Assembly: GCA_036261625.1 (NCBI GenBank)
Contig: DATAKL010000044.1
Location: forward strand, 165,997 to 229,996
DNA from: JAAXKN01 sp036261625
Lineage (GTDB): Bacteria > Bacteroidota > Ignavibacteria > Ignavibacteriales > SURF-24
Direction of reading: 5' to 3'
Length of the DNA stretch: 64,000 nt
Positions 6,840 through 16,521 of the stretch are shown piece by piece. Each line of letters begins with the position of its first letter. The first letter of the stretch is position 1. Below the pieces are notes generated by a model. The model saw only the letters and a list, made by a program, of their open reading frames with translations, ran no database searches and was not told the origin of the DNA. The translations under genes were made by a program, and so were the position numbers.

Positions 6840-9220
6840 AAGACTATCCGGCAATTAGAATATGTCTGCTCTTTATAAGCGGTATTATTCTGCAAAAGAT
6901 ATTTGCCCTTGATAGCCTTGTCCTTTTTTTCTCTGCCGCCATTCTTCTTCTTATTTCCACACTTTTACTCCTGACAAAGCAGGATTTAATGCTAATCTTT
7001 TCATCATACTTAGTCGTTGCAGCGGTTGGGGCATTAAGTTACAGTCTCAGCATGAAGGATATAAAACCTTATCCTTTTAAGATCCCGAAGCTCAGGGACC
7101 TGACACTATTGGGGAAGATACAATCGGTTGATTTGAAGCGGGACTATGAAATAAGGTTCCTTGTTGATACAGATTCTGTGCGCTTTAACGGCAGGACGTA
7201 CCCTCTAGAGGTTTCAACAATCTGCCGCATGAGGGATGAGAAGAAAGAAAATCTGGAGGCGCAGTACGATAAAGTATCTCCGGGGGATTATGTTTCACTT
7301 AGAGGCACTTTCAGCAAGGGGCGGCAGATGCGTAATCCCGGTGAATTTGATTACCAGAAGTACCTTGAAGAAAGAGGTATAAGCGCGGTTCATACAGCCT
7401 ACAGCACGGCTGACTTTTCTATTCTAAGCAGCCAGGATAAAATGCCGGTGGAAGATTTTCTTTTCAGAGTAAGGAAAAGCATCGACCATGTGTTTTATGA
7501 ATACCAAACAAAAGCGTGCGCCTCGCTGCTCAGGGGATTTCTGCTTGCCGACAGAAGTGAAGTTGAGGAGGATGTTCAGACCGATTTTATTAATACCGGT
7601 GTTGTGCATATACTTGCCGTCTCGGGAAGCAATGTAGTTCTTATAATTATGATCTTTACGCTCCTCCTCGGGCGCTTTAATATAGTAGTGCGTTCGGTTA
7701 TTACGCTGCTGGGATTATTTTTATTCCTCATTATTACCGGCTCCACTCCCTCAGTTTTGAGAGCCGTAATAATGGGTGCAGTGGCAATATTGGCTTTTCT
7801 TACAAACCGCTCCGGCAGCGTATTTAACCTGCTTGCAATTGCGGCCCTTATTATTCTTGCCATCAATCCCGCACAGCTTTTCGATGCGGGCTTTCAGCTT
7901 TCGTTTTCAGCAGTGCTTTCGATTGTAGTAATTTATCCTCACTTAAAGTCTCTTCTGGACAGGCTGAAATTAAAGTCTGCAATTCTCTACAAAGTGCTGC
8001 TGTTTCTTTCCGTTACAGTTGCAGCTGAAATAGGCGTGCTGCCCTTTACGGTTTTCTACTTCGGCAAAGTATCCATTGTGTCGCTGCCGGCAAATCTTCT
8101 TGTAATTCCGCTTGCGGGGATTATTTCGGCCCTGGGTATTGTGACGCTTGTTCTAAGCATTATTTTACCTTTTTTAGCTTCTGTCTATGCCGGTGTAAAC
8201 AATGTTCTTTCCGATTTGCTCATTTCCATAACGCACTGGCTTGGAAACCTGAGGCTTTCCTATCTTGCCTTGAGACAGTTTTCACTGGCTGACCTCATTA
8301 TATCTTATACATTTATCTGCGGCTATTTTCTTGTGATTAAGAAGCTGGATTCTCTTAAGGCTAAAGCATTTACCGCCATTCTCACGGCGCTTAACATCGC
8401 AATATTTTCTTCAATTGATAACAAGAACCTGCTTCCGGATAATGAGTTAAGCATTCTCGCCATAGATGTAGGCCAGGGGGATGCCACGCTCGTCAGGTTC
8501 CCCGATAAAACAACGGCGCTGATTGATGCTGGTCCTTCTACTGAGTATTTCGACAGCGGGGAAAAGACAATCCTTCCTTTAATGAACCTGCTGGGAATTG
8601 ATAAAATAGATTACGGATTTATCTCCCACCTGGATAATGATCATTATGCCGGATTTATGGCGCTTCTTAAAAAGGGAGCCGTAAGAAAGATCTTTAAGCC
8701 CGCTTTTGACCGAACAAACCACATAGACCTCACTCTGGAGCACTTTCTTAGAAGCAGAAGGATACCTGTTCTTAACTACAGAAAGGGAAGCATCAACTTC
8801 GGCAACTCTAAAGTCTATATTCTGAATCCTGGCAGGGGCGAAAATATGAGAAGCCTTAACGACAGAAGCGGGGTAATGAAAATAGTCTATGGAAGGACCA
8901 GCTTTCTTTTTGAAGGGGATGCAGGGAAGGCTGAAGAGGAAATTATAGCTGATAAATACGGGCCTTTTCTTCAATCTGACATGCTGAAATTGGGGCATCA
9001 CGGAAGCAAGAACAGCTCATCCATAAAACTCCTTAACTCCGTAAGACCCTCCCTGGGGTTAATAAGCGCAGGCGTTATGAACCGCTTCGGACATCCATCC
9101 AAAGAAACGCTCCGGAAAAGCCGGCAGTTGAACATACGGCTCCTGAGGACTGACCAGGAAGGGGCTATACTGCTCAGAAGCAACGGGGAGAAAATTAAAA
9201 GGGTCCGTTGGAAAGAGTAA
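6836..9220 (+). CDS. comEC: ComEC/Rec2 DNA-uptake channel with C-terminal metallo-beta-lactamase domain
   Basis: 794 residues in the inner membrane. Order: two or three N-terminal membrane helices, a soluble OB-like segment (about 95-200), the Competence domain with many helices (about 225-510, including LAVSGSNVVLI near residue 260), then a metallo-beta-lactamase-like domain (about 540-790). That domain shows AIDVGQGDATL, HLDNDHYAG and LGHHGSKNS, the last two carrying metal-ligand-type His/Asp. In competent bacteria ComEC moves single-stranded DNA across the inner membrane, and the C-terminal domain probably degrades the other strand. ATGA overlap with the preceding gene. No other competence genes are in the window. 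Confidence 0.92.
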   Translation: MKDYPAIRICLLFISGIILQKIFALDSLVLFFSAAILLLISTLLLLTKQDLMLIFSSYLVVAAVGALSYSLSMKDIKPYPFKIPKLRDLTLLGKIQSVDLKRDYEIRFLVDTDSVRFNGRTYPLEVSTICRMRDEKKENLEAQYDKVSPGDYVSLRGTFSKGRQMRNPGEFDYQKYLEERGISAVHTAYSTADFSILSSQDKMPVEDFLFRVRKSIDHVFYEYQTKACASLLRGFLLADRSEVEEDVQTDFINTGVVHILAVSGSNVVLIIMIFTLLLGRFNIVVRSVITLLGLFLFLIITGSTPSVLRAVIMGAVAILAFLTNRSGSVFNLLAIAALIILAINPAQLFDAGFQLSFSAVLSIVVIYPHLKSLLDRLKLKSAILYKVLLFLSVTVAAEIGVLPFTVFYFGKVSIVSLPANLLVIPLAGIISALGIVTLVLSIILPFLASVYAGVNNVLSDLLISITHWLGNLRLSYLALRQFSLADLIISYTFICGYFLVIKKLDSLKAKAFTAILTALNIAIFSSIDNKNLLPDNELSILAIDVGQGDATLVRFPDKTTALIDAGPSTEYFDSGEKTILPLMNLLGIDKIDYGFISHLDNDHYAGFMALLKKGAVRKIFKPAFDRTNHIDLTLEHFLRSRRIPVLNYRKGSINFGNSKVYILNPGRGENMRSLNDRSGVMKIVYGRTSFLFEGDAGKAEEEIIADKYGPFLQSDMLKLGHHGSKNSSSIKLLNSVRPSLGLISAGVMNRFGHPSKETLRKSRQLNIRLLRTDQEGAILLRSNGEKIKRVRWKE

Positions 9221-9294
9221 AAGCACCAAAAATTGTATACCAAAGTCCCTTATAAATGTTTATCTTTCCACTTGTTAATAATAAACGTAATGTA

Positions 9295-10311
9295 ATGGAA
9301 ATACAATCAGATTACTCTCTTAAAGAATTAAATACTTTTGGAATAGATGCCAGGGCAAAACAGTTCGCAGAAGCCCAAAGCCTGGAGGATTTAAGAACTA
9401 TACTGGAATATGGCAGCTTCGATCAGATGCCTAAACTTATCTTAGGCGGAGGGAGCAATATCCTTTTTACAAAGGATTTTGAGGGACTCGTAATAAGAAT
9501 GCTCCTTAAAGGAATTGAGGTTATTGGAAAGGATGATTCCTGCATTTATATAAAAGCTCAGGCAGGGGAGAACTGGGACAGTTTTGTAAGTTACGCCGTC
9601 AATAATAACTTCGGCGGAATTGAAAACCTTTCCCTTATTCCCGGAACCGTAGGTGCAAGTCCCATACAGAACATCGGGGCATACGGCGTGGAAATTAAGG
9701 ATGTGCTTCATGAAGTTGAGGGAATCAACCTCATGACAGGAAAGACTGAAACCTACGGCACCCAGTCCTGCCGCTTCGGCTACAGGAATTCCATATTCAA
9801 GCAGGAGCTCAGGAACAATTTTATTATAACTTCAGTTACCTACAGGCTAAGTCTGGAACCCAAAGTTAACATCTCCTATGAAGCCTTAAAGCAGGAGCTT
9901 CTGGGAATGCCCATAAATAATATAACGGTCAGGGATGTAAGTGAAGCAGTTAAAAGGGTTAGAATGAGCAAGCTGCCGGACCCAAGTGTGCTGGGTAATG
10001 CAGGAAGCTTCTTCAAAAATCCCGAAATAGAAAAAGAGAAATTCCTTCAGTTAAAAGATAAGTATCAGGATCTGACAGGCTTTGAGACCCCGTCAGGAAA
10101 GGTGAAAATTCCGGCAGGATGGCTTATTCAGAAGTCGGGCTGGAGGGGTAAAAGGCTGGGCAACACTGGAAGCTACGAAAAGCAGGCGCTTATTCTTGTA
10201 AATTACGGCATGGCCTCAGGAAAAGAAGTAGTTGAGCTCTCGCGTGCAATTCAGTCTTCGGTGGAAGAGGAATTTGGTGTAAGTCTGGAAACAGAGGTCA
10301 ACATAATCTGA
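9295..10311 (+). CDS. murB: UDP-N-acetylenolpyruvoylglucosamine reductase
   Basis: 338 residues from the ATG at 9295. The frame opens at 9256, but the first 13 residues do not resemble MurB, and the family start is MEIQSDYSLKELNTFG. Seen: LGGGSNILFT (FAD pyrophosphate loop) near residue 50, LIPGTVGASPIQNIGAYG near residue 116 and GNAGSFFKNP near residue 236 with the catalytic Ser. A long C-terminal domain includes LIQKSGWRGKRLGNTG, as in E. coli-type (type I) MurB. It reduces UDP-GlcNAc-enolpyruvate to UDP-MurNAc with NADPH for peptidoglycan synthesis. It stands apart from other mur genes. Confidence 0.93.
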   Translation: MEIQSDYSLKELNTFGIDARAKQFAEAQSLEDLRTILEYGSFDQMPKLILGGGSNILFTKDFEGLVIRMLLKGIEVIGKDDSCIYIKAQAGENWDSFVSYAVNNNFGGIENLSLIPGTVGASPIQNIGAYGVEIKDVLHEVEGINLMTGKTETYGTQSCRFGYRNSIFKQELRNNFIITSVTYRLSLEPKVNISYEALKQELLGMPINNITVRDVSEAVKRVRMSKLPDPSVLGNAGSFFKNPEIEKEKFLQLKDKYQDLTGFETPSGKVKIPAGWLIQKSGWRGKRLGNTGSYEKQALILVNYGMASGKEVVELSRAIQSSVEEEFGVSLETEVNII

Positions 10312-10323
10312 TTACTTAAGCAG

Positions 10324-10353
10324 TTGAAATTAAATTAATTATCGTTATTTTCG
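10324..10353 (+). promoter_or_regulatory. possible promoter of the MFS transporter gene
   Basis: TTG at 10324-10326, then 19 bases, then TATTTTCG at 10346-10353. This is one base from the Bacteroidota-type TAnnTTTG -7 box with a TTG -33 box. The same octamer occurs before the BMC shell genes. No experimental support; inference from pattern only. Confidence 0.3.
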
Positions 10354-10428
10354 GGACACAAATCAGAATTAAATTTGTTAAATTAAATCTTATTAACCGG
10401 GTATTCATTTTTTAAGTGGGAGACAAAT

Positions 10429-11835
10429 ATGGCAGACAGTGAAATTGCCAGCCAGGAATCGAAAGAGAGCGTTTCGAAGGGCATAATGAAAGAAATTATA
10501 CAGCCCTTTATTGACGTGCTGCATACTTCAAGGGCGCTTATGGGATTAAATCTTTCATATGTTCTTGAAGGACTCACATATTTCGGCGTTGTAACGCTTC
10601 TTGCAATTTATTTCAATGAGTTTATTGGGCTGAACGACATCAATGCCGGACTGATGGTTGGTGTTCTTACAGGCGGCATTACGCTCAGCATGCTTTTCCT
10701 TGGCGCCACGGTAGACTGGGTGGGCGTAAGGAAGTCGCTTTTGTTATCTTTAGGATTTATGCTTGTAGGAAGAGTTCTACTTGCTGCGGCTCCCGGCATA
10801 ACGGGAACCTCAGGCATGTGGTCCTCGGCGCATATAACTGCAATGCTCGGAATTTTCGGAATTGTTTTAGGCTACGGAATTTACCAGCCTGCCTGCTACG
10901 CTGCGGTAAAGCAGTGGACAAATGAAAACAATGCCGCAATGGGCTACGCAATGCTTTATGCCTTAATGAATCTTGGCGGATTCCTTCCAGGGCTTGTTTC
11001 ACCTCCGCTCAGGAAAGCTTTCAGCATAACTGGTGTATTCTGGTTTTATTCTGTTCTTACTGTTGTTGGAATGCTAGTTGTAGCTTTCATTATAACAAAG
11101 AAGGCTGTACGACAGGCTGAAGCCGAGGCGGGGACAGCTGCCGGCAAGGCGGAAGAAAAAGATGAATTTGATGAGATGACGGGAAAAGAAAAGCTCAGGT
11201 TCTACATGAAGAATTTCCCGTTGAAGGATTTAAGGTTCCTTTATTTCATTTTCATATTGATTCCGGTTCAGACACTTTTTGCGCACAACTGGCTGACTAT
11301 TCCGCAGTACACGAGCCGCGCATTCTCAGGATTTGTAAAGGACAACTTTGAATTTTTCAGCAACTTCAATCCCATTTTAATATTCATTCTGACCCCTATG
11401 GTTGCGGCACTTACGGCAAAGAGGAATGCCTACAAGATGATGATATTGGGCACATTTGTAATGGCATCACCGACGTTCCTTCTGGTACTGGGACCCAACG
11501 TCTACACACTTTTTGCATTTCTTATCATAATGACGATAGGCGAAGCCATGTGGCAGCCGAGATTCCTGCAGTGGGTGGCCGAAATAGCGCCGAAGAACAT
11601 GACAGGAATTTACATGGGAATTGGACAGTTCCCCTGGTTTCTGACGAAAGTATTCACAAGTTTTTATTCCGGCTGGTTCCTGATGCACTACTGTCCGGAA
11701 GGTGTTGCACCGGATAAGATGAATACAGAATTCATGTGGCTCATTTACGGCTTCATAGCCATAATAAGCCCGATAGGCCTGCTCCTTTCCAGAAAATGGA
11801 TGATGAAAGGCTTCAAGACCAAGCACGGTGAATAA
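10429..11835 (+). CDS. MFS transporter
   Basis: 468 residues with about 12 hydrophobic helices and a charged cytoplasmic loop in the middle (about 220-255, rich in Glu, Ala and Lys). Helix 1 reads SYVLEGLTYFGVVTLLAIYF, reminiscent of POT/PTR peptide transporters (E-x-x-x-Y-F/Y-G), and YALMNLGGFLPGL near residue 180 recalls their fifth helix, but the diagnostic ExxER is not obvious. Substrate therefore unknown; peptides are one guess. Preceded by a good ribosome site (GGGAG about 8 bases upstream of the ATG) and followed directly by a strong terminator, so it is a single-gene transcription unit. Confidence 0.8.
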   Translation: MADSEIASQESKESVSKGIMKEIIQPFIDVLHTSRALMGLNLSYVLEGLTYFGVVTLLAIYFNEFIGLNDINAGLMVGVLTGGITLSMLFLGATVDWVGVRKSLLLSLGFMLVGRVLLAAAPGITGTSGMWSSAHITAMLGIFGIVLGYGIYQPACYAAVKQWTNENNAAMGYAMLYALMNLGGFLPGLVSPPLRKAFSITGVFWFYSVLTVVGMLVVAFIITKKAVRQAEAEAGTAAGKAEEKDEFDEMTGKEKLRFYMKNFPLKDLRFLYFIFILIPVQTLFAHNWLTIPQYTSRAFSGFVKDNFEFFSNFNPILIFILTPMVAALTAKRNAYKMMILGTFVMASPTFLLVLGPNVYTLFAFLIIMTIGEAMWQPRFLQWVAEIAPKNMTGIYMGIGQFPWFLTKVFTSFYSGWFLMHYCPEGVAPDKMNTEFMWLIYGFIAIISPIGLLLSRKWMMKGFKTKHGE

Positions 11836-11855
11836 CCCGCATTAGATGTTTAATG

Positions 11856-11886
11856 AGAGGCGCCAATTAGGCGCCTCTGTTATTTT
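11856..11886 (+). terminator. Rho-independent terminator of the MFS gene
   Basis: Perfect 9-base-pair stem AGAGGCGCC / GGCGCCTCT (11856-11864 and 11870-11878) with a 5-base loop, followed by GTTATTTTA. It begins 20 bases after the stop codon. Confidence 0.85.
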
Positions 11887-11930
11887 AAATATCTGGTTAT
11901 AATGAGATTATTTAAAACTCTCTTTGGTTT

Positions 11931-12245
11931 AAGACCGCGGACAGCGGTCTCATGTTGATAGCCCCCGGGCAAAGCCCGGGGGGAAATGATCCCCCAAAAC
12001 ACATCGGCGCCGCGGTCAGCCGCGCCATGTTTTTGAATGGGGTGAATGCGTAAGGAAAATCCCAACACATCACAAATGATCACCTGATTTCATTAGAATA
12101 TTTCCAAATGCAATCGGAACATGTCGCGGCTGCCGCGGCTCCGGGCATTGGTGGTGGGGGGGAACCTTGTCCCTGGGGTTCCGGCGCCCCTGAAGGGGCT
12201 TGTCACCCCAGGCTATCAACATGATGCGCGCTGACCGCGGCATCT
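11931..12245. repeat. long mosaic palindromic intergenic repeat, copy A
   Basis: Non-coding, GC-rich blocks around an AT-rich centre. It contains several hairpins: AGACCGC/GCGGTCT at 11932-11950, and CCCCCGGGC/GCCCGGGGG at 11962-11982. GC-rich CCGCGG-containing inverted repeats flank the centre at about 12008-12025 and 12123-12142. The middle (about 12025-12142) is clearly homologous to 55784-55912 in the same orientation. The right part has the wording GGGGTTCCGGC...CCCCAGGCTATCAACA, also seen in the 56-kb copy. It has no plausible protein. The rest of the interval to 12450 holds only AT-rich DNA. Confidence 0.75.
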
Positions 12246-12450
12246 GAAAACAAATGATAGGAAATCTATAAGCAAAATCCTTTTTTAATCTCCTTCTATT
12301 TCCCACATTCTATCCTTCAACATTGGTTTCTCAGAAAAGAATGTAATATCTTTCGTAAAGTAATCATTATCTTTTCCTGCTTGATTAGCGGGAGTCAGTC
12401 AAAACAGATCTGTACAATCAAAATAGAAAGTACACAGTTGGAGCAAATGG

Positions 12451-13143
12451 ATGAAATTCAAGTTAATGAATTTATTGTTGATTGTTTTGTTCTGTACAAA
12501 TATTGTATCTGGGCAACTTGAATTGGATAAAAGAAAATATGTTAAAAAGCTTAGTGTCGGCTATCTATACAGTTTAGATAAGAATAACTTTTTAAGCAGA
12601 ACAATATTGGAGAAAACTGACTCAATTCAGTGTATTTCTTTCCATAATTTCTGCTGGTTTATTTTTATTGATAAGTTGATTGATAAGCAATGGTACGGCA
12701 GACTTATGGCATTTAATGAACATGATGAAAAATTGTATTCCGTTGAAGATTCACTTATCCCGATTTCTGTAGCTTCCTCAACAATTGATGATTTAGATGT
12801 ATTTAAGGACAAGTTATTCATTAAAAGGCATTATGACATCAATTTTGAGGAAGGTGATATAGGGGGATTGAAAATCGGACTAATAGATATTGATAAACTA
12901 AAAATTCAGAAAAAGATATATCTGGAAAGGGATGCATGGTTTGATTCCATGTTTGAAAAGGATGATAATATATTTATAGAAGTCCAACCAATGAAAGCCA
13001 AATTTAATTGGGAATATCTCTTTTTATTTTGGCTGCCAAGGGGAACTCCGACAAAATATTCTTATATAAATAATGGGAGTAAAATTCTTTATATCTTTGA
13101 CAAGTCCTTTAACCTTATCAGAAAAATTAAAGTTGATTTATGA
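12451..13143 (+). CDS. exported protein of unknown function
   Basis: 230 residues, not recognised. It begins with a Sec signal peptide (MKFKLMNLLLIVLFCTNIVSG, likely cut before QLELDK), so it is periplasmic or outer-surface. The mature part is rich in Lys, Asp, Ile and Phe with short beta-type strands; a YLYSLDKNNF segment and repeated 'K-x-x-I' strands might be part of a degenerate propeller, but no motif is firm. A GGAG ribosome site lies 7 bases before the ATG. Base composition is clearly more AT-rich than the housekeeping genes on either side, and it is the first gene of an accessory block that runs to 18.3 kb. Confidence 0.65.
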   Translation: MKFKLMNLLLIVLFCTNIVSGQLELDKRKYVKKLSVGYLYSLDKNNFLSRTILEKTDSIQCISFHNFCWFIFIDKLIDKQWYGRLMAFNEHDEKLYSVEDSLIPISVASSTIDDLDVFKDKLFIKRHYDINFEEGDIGGLKIGLIDIDKLKIQKKIYLERDAWFDSMFEKDDNIFIEVQPMKAKFNWEYLFLFWLPRGTPTKYSYINNGSKILYIFDKSFNLIRKIKVDL

Positions 13144-13338
13144 GGTAAAAAGCATGCAGAAAATAATATTATTATATTCTCAAAATGTTAAACAGAAAAG
13201 ATGAAGATAATTTATTTAATCCTCATAAGAAATATTAGTTGTTCTAAGAAAAGTTTTCGATTATCAGTAAGTTATCTCAACGCATATATTTGGGTTAAGA
13301 GTTAATAAAGAATATTCACTACACATTGGGTAAATCAC

Positions 13339-14988
13339 ATGAAGCTACTGTTCCCATTTCTTTATATTATAGCCTTATCGGGTAATTTATTGTTTGCACA
13401 AAAGACTGTAATTACCGGCCGGGTTCTGGGCAGCGATAATATGCCTATGGCAAAAGCTGGTGTAAGTTATTTTGATAATGCTAAAAAAAATTATGTGCCA
13501 GTTAATGTCACGGATGAAGGTTCATTCAGATATGAAACCAGCCAATCAATTGTCAGCTTTCAGTTTTCAGGAGCCAATCATAGAACAGTTTTCCTGCCCG
13601 TTTATCTTAATAAATCAGCTGAACTAAAATTCGATATTCTTTTGCCTGCATTGAACTATAAGAACAATATTGAAACAGATCCGGCAAGGATTAACCAAAG
13701 GAGTACCGGAGCCGTAATAAATTCAGAAATGCCGGAATGCCCGGAAATAAAAGTTATAAAAGAGGATCTGAAAAGGCAGAATTATTATGATGAAATGAAA
13801 GAACGGGTCTTAAAAGACAGTACATTCATACCAGATCTGAAAGAATTGGCAAGGGTAGTGAAAAATGACCTGGAGAAAGAAAAGAATTCATTTGTCAGAG
13901 GTTACCACTGCTTCAAGTACCTGTCTTTATTGAGGGATATGCATGTGTTTTCTTATGTAAGTGAAGAGAGAGTAAAAAATATGGACTCATCTCTTCTGGT
14001 TAATGCACTGAACGAGATTAACCCTTCTTCTCCTTTTTGGTCATATAACTTTAACATGATTTATGCTATTGGAAGTCCATACCAATTTATAAAGCAAAGA
14101 GAGAAATATGACGAATATATTGATAAGGTAATATTGCTGCATAAAGATCAGGAAGTTATTGCAGAGGCACTGTGGTCTAAAGCCGAATGGATAAAAAATG
14201 AAATAAAGCAAAAACGTAATTTGCTTGAAAACCCCCGTCTCGACAGAAAAGAAGTAACTGAAATGGCAACCAGGATCATAAAGGAATATAAAGAGAAGAA
14301 CAATCTTAATGATGAACAGATGAAAGCAAAACAAGAGGAAGTATCCCAACTGATAGGTGCAGAGTATAGAATACTATTAGAGAAAAAGAAAAAAGAAATT
14401 AATATGAGTTCGCCTGAAATAATGACTGCAAATGAGGATTTCCTGACGCAGGAGAATCTTTCAAGGCAATGCCTGGAAAGAATAACAGCTGAATTCCCAA
14501 ATACATTTCGCGGGAAAATGATAAAAAATGAGTTCTTAACTCTTAGAAGAGATGACCAGGTTCCTGAGTTTGAGCTAAATGTAATGGATAGCAGTAATAT
14601 CCGCATTTCGAATAATTCAATGAAAGGGAAATACTACCTGCTTGATTTCTGGGCATCCTGGTGTGGCCCATGTATGGGCAACATGCCCGACCTGCATGAA
14701 GTGTATAAAAAACTTAAGGACAAAAACTTTGAAATCATCAGTATATCATTAGACGAAAATGATGATGCAGTTAGAACGTTCAAGAAAGAAAAGTATCCCA
14801 TGCCCTGGCTGCATACCCGCCTGGTAAATGGGTTTGAAGATCCGGTAGCCAGGAAATTTGGAGTTGGCGGCATTCCTAAAATGCTTCTTATCTCTCCTGA
14901 AGGAAAAATACTGGCAAATAATTGGGACTTACACGGGCAATACTTTGTCGAAAAAATTGTAAAAATGGTTAATGGTGAAAATCCATAA
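13339..14988 (+). CDS. exported thioredoxin-like (TlpA/ResA-type) protein with N-terminal CarboxypepD_reg-like domain
   Basis: 549 residues. Signal peptide (MKLLFPFLYIIALSGNLLFA, then Q), then a beta-sandwich-like segment (VITGRVLGSDNMPMAKAG, about 23-115) resembling carboxypeptidase-regulatory or DUF4369-type domains. A long helical middle (about 140-410) follows, then a thioredoxin fold (about 415-545) with the redox motif FWASWCGPC and a late VGGIPKMLLI that supplies the cis-Pro. Such proteins are common in Bacteroidota and act as periplasmic thiol-disulfide reductases, often with unknown partners. Composition is AT-rich like its neighbours. No Shine-Dalgarno is evident. Confidence 0.85.
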   Translation: MKLLFPFLYIIALSGNLLFAQKTVITGRVLGSDNMPMAKAGVSYFDNAKKNYVPVNVTDEGSFRYETSQSIVSFQFSGANHRTVFLPVYLNKSAELKFDILLPALNYKNNIETDPARINQRSTGAVINSEMPECPEIKVIKEDLKRQNYYDEMKERVLKDSTFIPDLKELARVVKNDLEKEKNSFVRGYHCFKYLSLLRDMHVFSYVSEERVKNMDSSLLVNALNEINPSSPFWSYNFNMIYAIGSPYQFIKQREKYDEYIDKVILLHKDQEVIAEALWSKAEWIKNEIKQKRNLLENPRLDRKEVTEMATRIIKEYKEKNNLNDEQMKAKQEEVSQLIGAEYRILLEKKKKEINMSSPEIMTANEDFLTQENLSRQCLERITAEFPNTFRGKMIKNEFLTLRRDDQVPEFELNVMDSSNIRISNNSMKGKYYLLDFWASWCGPCMGNMPDLHEVYKKLKDKNFEIISISLDENDDAVRTFKKEKYPMPWLHTRLVNGFEDPVARKFGVGGIPKMLLISPEGKILANNWDLHGQYFVEKIVKMVNGENP

Positions 14989-15149
14989 ATTGATTTACTA
15001 AAATATTGGAAAATAATATTTATAAAATTTTGATGATGTACCTGAAGTAATCGAAAACGAAGGGAAACTTCATAAGGACTGGTAAAATAAATCTAATTGA
15101 TGTATGAGTAGAAAAGCTAGATTATATATACAAAAGCAGGAATTCTGAT

Positions 15150-15611
15150 ATGAGAATATTCACGTTATTTACTCTTTATATTCTATTTTTCTTTACAGGT
15201 TGTGCGGGTCCTAAATCTCTGGTACCCTGCAGTACTTTGTCGAAATCTGGGTCTACAGAGTATTTTGCACCTGGACTTATGGATCACGCCAAACTAGATC
15301 CCAGCTGGTTGAAAACAGAGATAAAAAAAGAAGAATTAAAAGAGTGGCTTCTTACTTATGTAAAAAAGGACAATGAGGATATTCTGACTAATAATTCTTT
15401 TTCAAAAGCTGAACTCGAAAAGATAAATATGACTATGTTTGATAGTTATAATAATAGCTGGAATCAAATTGAGGGCAAAACATCTTCTGAAGATAAGATT
15501 TATTATTATACTACACCACAAGAGTATTGGGCATCATTGGCCGGTCAGGAGGGTCTTGTAGTTATTAGAAATTGTAAGATTTTATACGTTATTATTTTAT
15601 CTCAGAGCTAA
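15150..15611 (+). CDS. lipoprotein of unknown function
   Basis: 153 residues. The N-terminus is a type II signal peptide with lipobox F-T-G-C (Cys18), so the mature protein should be lipid-anchored, starting CAGPKSL. The rest is unrecognised: mostly helical, with charged stretches (EIKKEELKEWLL) and a YYYTTPQEYWASLAGQEG segment near residue 120, and a hydrophobic C-terminal strand. AGGA lies about 9 bases upstream of the ATG. It is part of the AT-rich exported-protein block and stands alone, with gaps of 160 and 58 bases to its neighbours. Confidence 0.65.
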   Translation: MRIFTLFTLYILFFFTGCAGPKSLVPCSTLSKSGSTEYFAPGLMDHAKLDPSWLKTEIKKEELKEWLLTYVKKDNEDILTNNSFSKAELEKINMTMFDSYNNSWNQIEGKTSSEDKIYYYTTPQEYWASLAGQEGLVVIRNCKILYVIILSQS

Positions 15612-15669
15612 TAACAAATTGCTCTGTATGGAATATTGTCTGAAATAAAAAATTAAATATAGGCACAGA

Positions 15670-16521
15670 ATGATCAAACATGTAATTACCATTTTTATAG
15701 TTCTTTTATTAATAATTCCTTTGTCTGTATCAGCAGAAGGCTATTTGATAAAGAACCGGTATCAGCCAAATAGTACATATATCATTAACTGCAAAACTGA
15801 AACAAGCTCCAATGTTGATTTTGTGGCTTCAGAAGAAATTCTCAAAATGTTCAAAGAGAAGGGGGCCACATTCCCTATGTCAACAAAATCTTACCTGGAT
15901 TTGTCTGAAACTGCAGAGACAGGAAAACTTAAGGAAGATAAAAGTTTCCCTGTTAAATTTGAAGTTACAGATCTATCACAGATTAATATTGTAAACGGTA
16001 TAAAGAATGTGTCACCTGATTCCAGTAATTTCAAGGGTACCATAATATCCGGGATCTTAAATGAGAATGACACTTTTACTGATGTTCAGGTTACAGGCAG
16101 CAAAGCAGCAGTGAAATACAAGGAGATGCTTTCAGGACTTGTAAGCAGCCTTATCAGTAACTTTCAATATCCCGATACTCCGGTTTCTGTAAATAATAGC
16201 TTTACCAAGGAAATTCCTTTACAGTTGCCAATACCGGGAGCAAGTCCCATAAATATAAAGTTAATAACTACTTACACTCTAAAAAAAGTTGAAAATGATC
16301 TGGCCTATTTTGATACAAAGTATGGCATAGAAATGGCCCAGCAGTCTTCTAAATACAAAGTTGAATCACAAGGTGACGGTCAAGGGACTTTAATACATGA
16401 CCTGAAAAGGAACTTCTTCGTAGAAAACCAGTCCGAAATGGAAATTCATTTGGAAGTTATATTTGACCAAATGAAGTTAGTCTCAAATTCCATTACAAAA
16501 ACCAATTATATTGTAAAATGA
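15670..16521 (+). CDS. exported protein of unknown function (DUF6263-like)
   Basis: 283 residues with a clear Sec signal peptide (IKHVITIFIVLLLIIPLSVSA, cut before EGY). The mature chain is predicted all-beta, with strands such as YIINCKTETSSNVDF, VKFEVTDLSQINIV and GTLIHDLKRNFFVENQSEMEI. This layout resembles DUF6263-type secreted proteins of Bacteroidota, but that call is from general resemblance only. The stop overlaps the next ATG (ATGA), so this gene and the following one are a translationally coupled pair. No catalytic residues stand out. Confidence 0.6.
   Translation: MIKHVITIFIVLLLIIPLSVSAEGYLIKNRYQPNSTYIINCKTETSSNVDFVASEEILKMFKEKGATFPMSTKSYLDLSETAETGKLKEDKSFPVKFEVTDLSQINIVNGIKNVSPDSSNFKGTIISGILNENDTFTDVQVTGSKAAVKYKEMLSGLVSSLISNFQYPDTPVSVNNSFTKEIPLQLPIPGASPINIKLITTYTLKKVENDLAYFDTKYGIEMAQQSSKYKVESQGDGQGTLIHDLKRNFFVENQSEMEIHLEVIFDQMKLVSNSITKTNYIVK

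Noticed and set aside
11931..12245. Possible CRISPR array or insertion sequence at 12 kb
   Set aside because: The repeats are not evenly spaced, there is no array of direct repeats, no transposase and no cas gene.
11880..12306. Two short minus-strand frames inside the 12-kb repeat
   Set aside because: Same reason: they translate repeat sequence and run through the terminator of the MFS gene.
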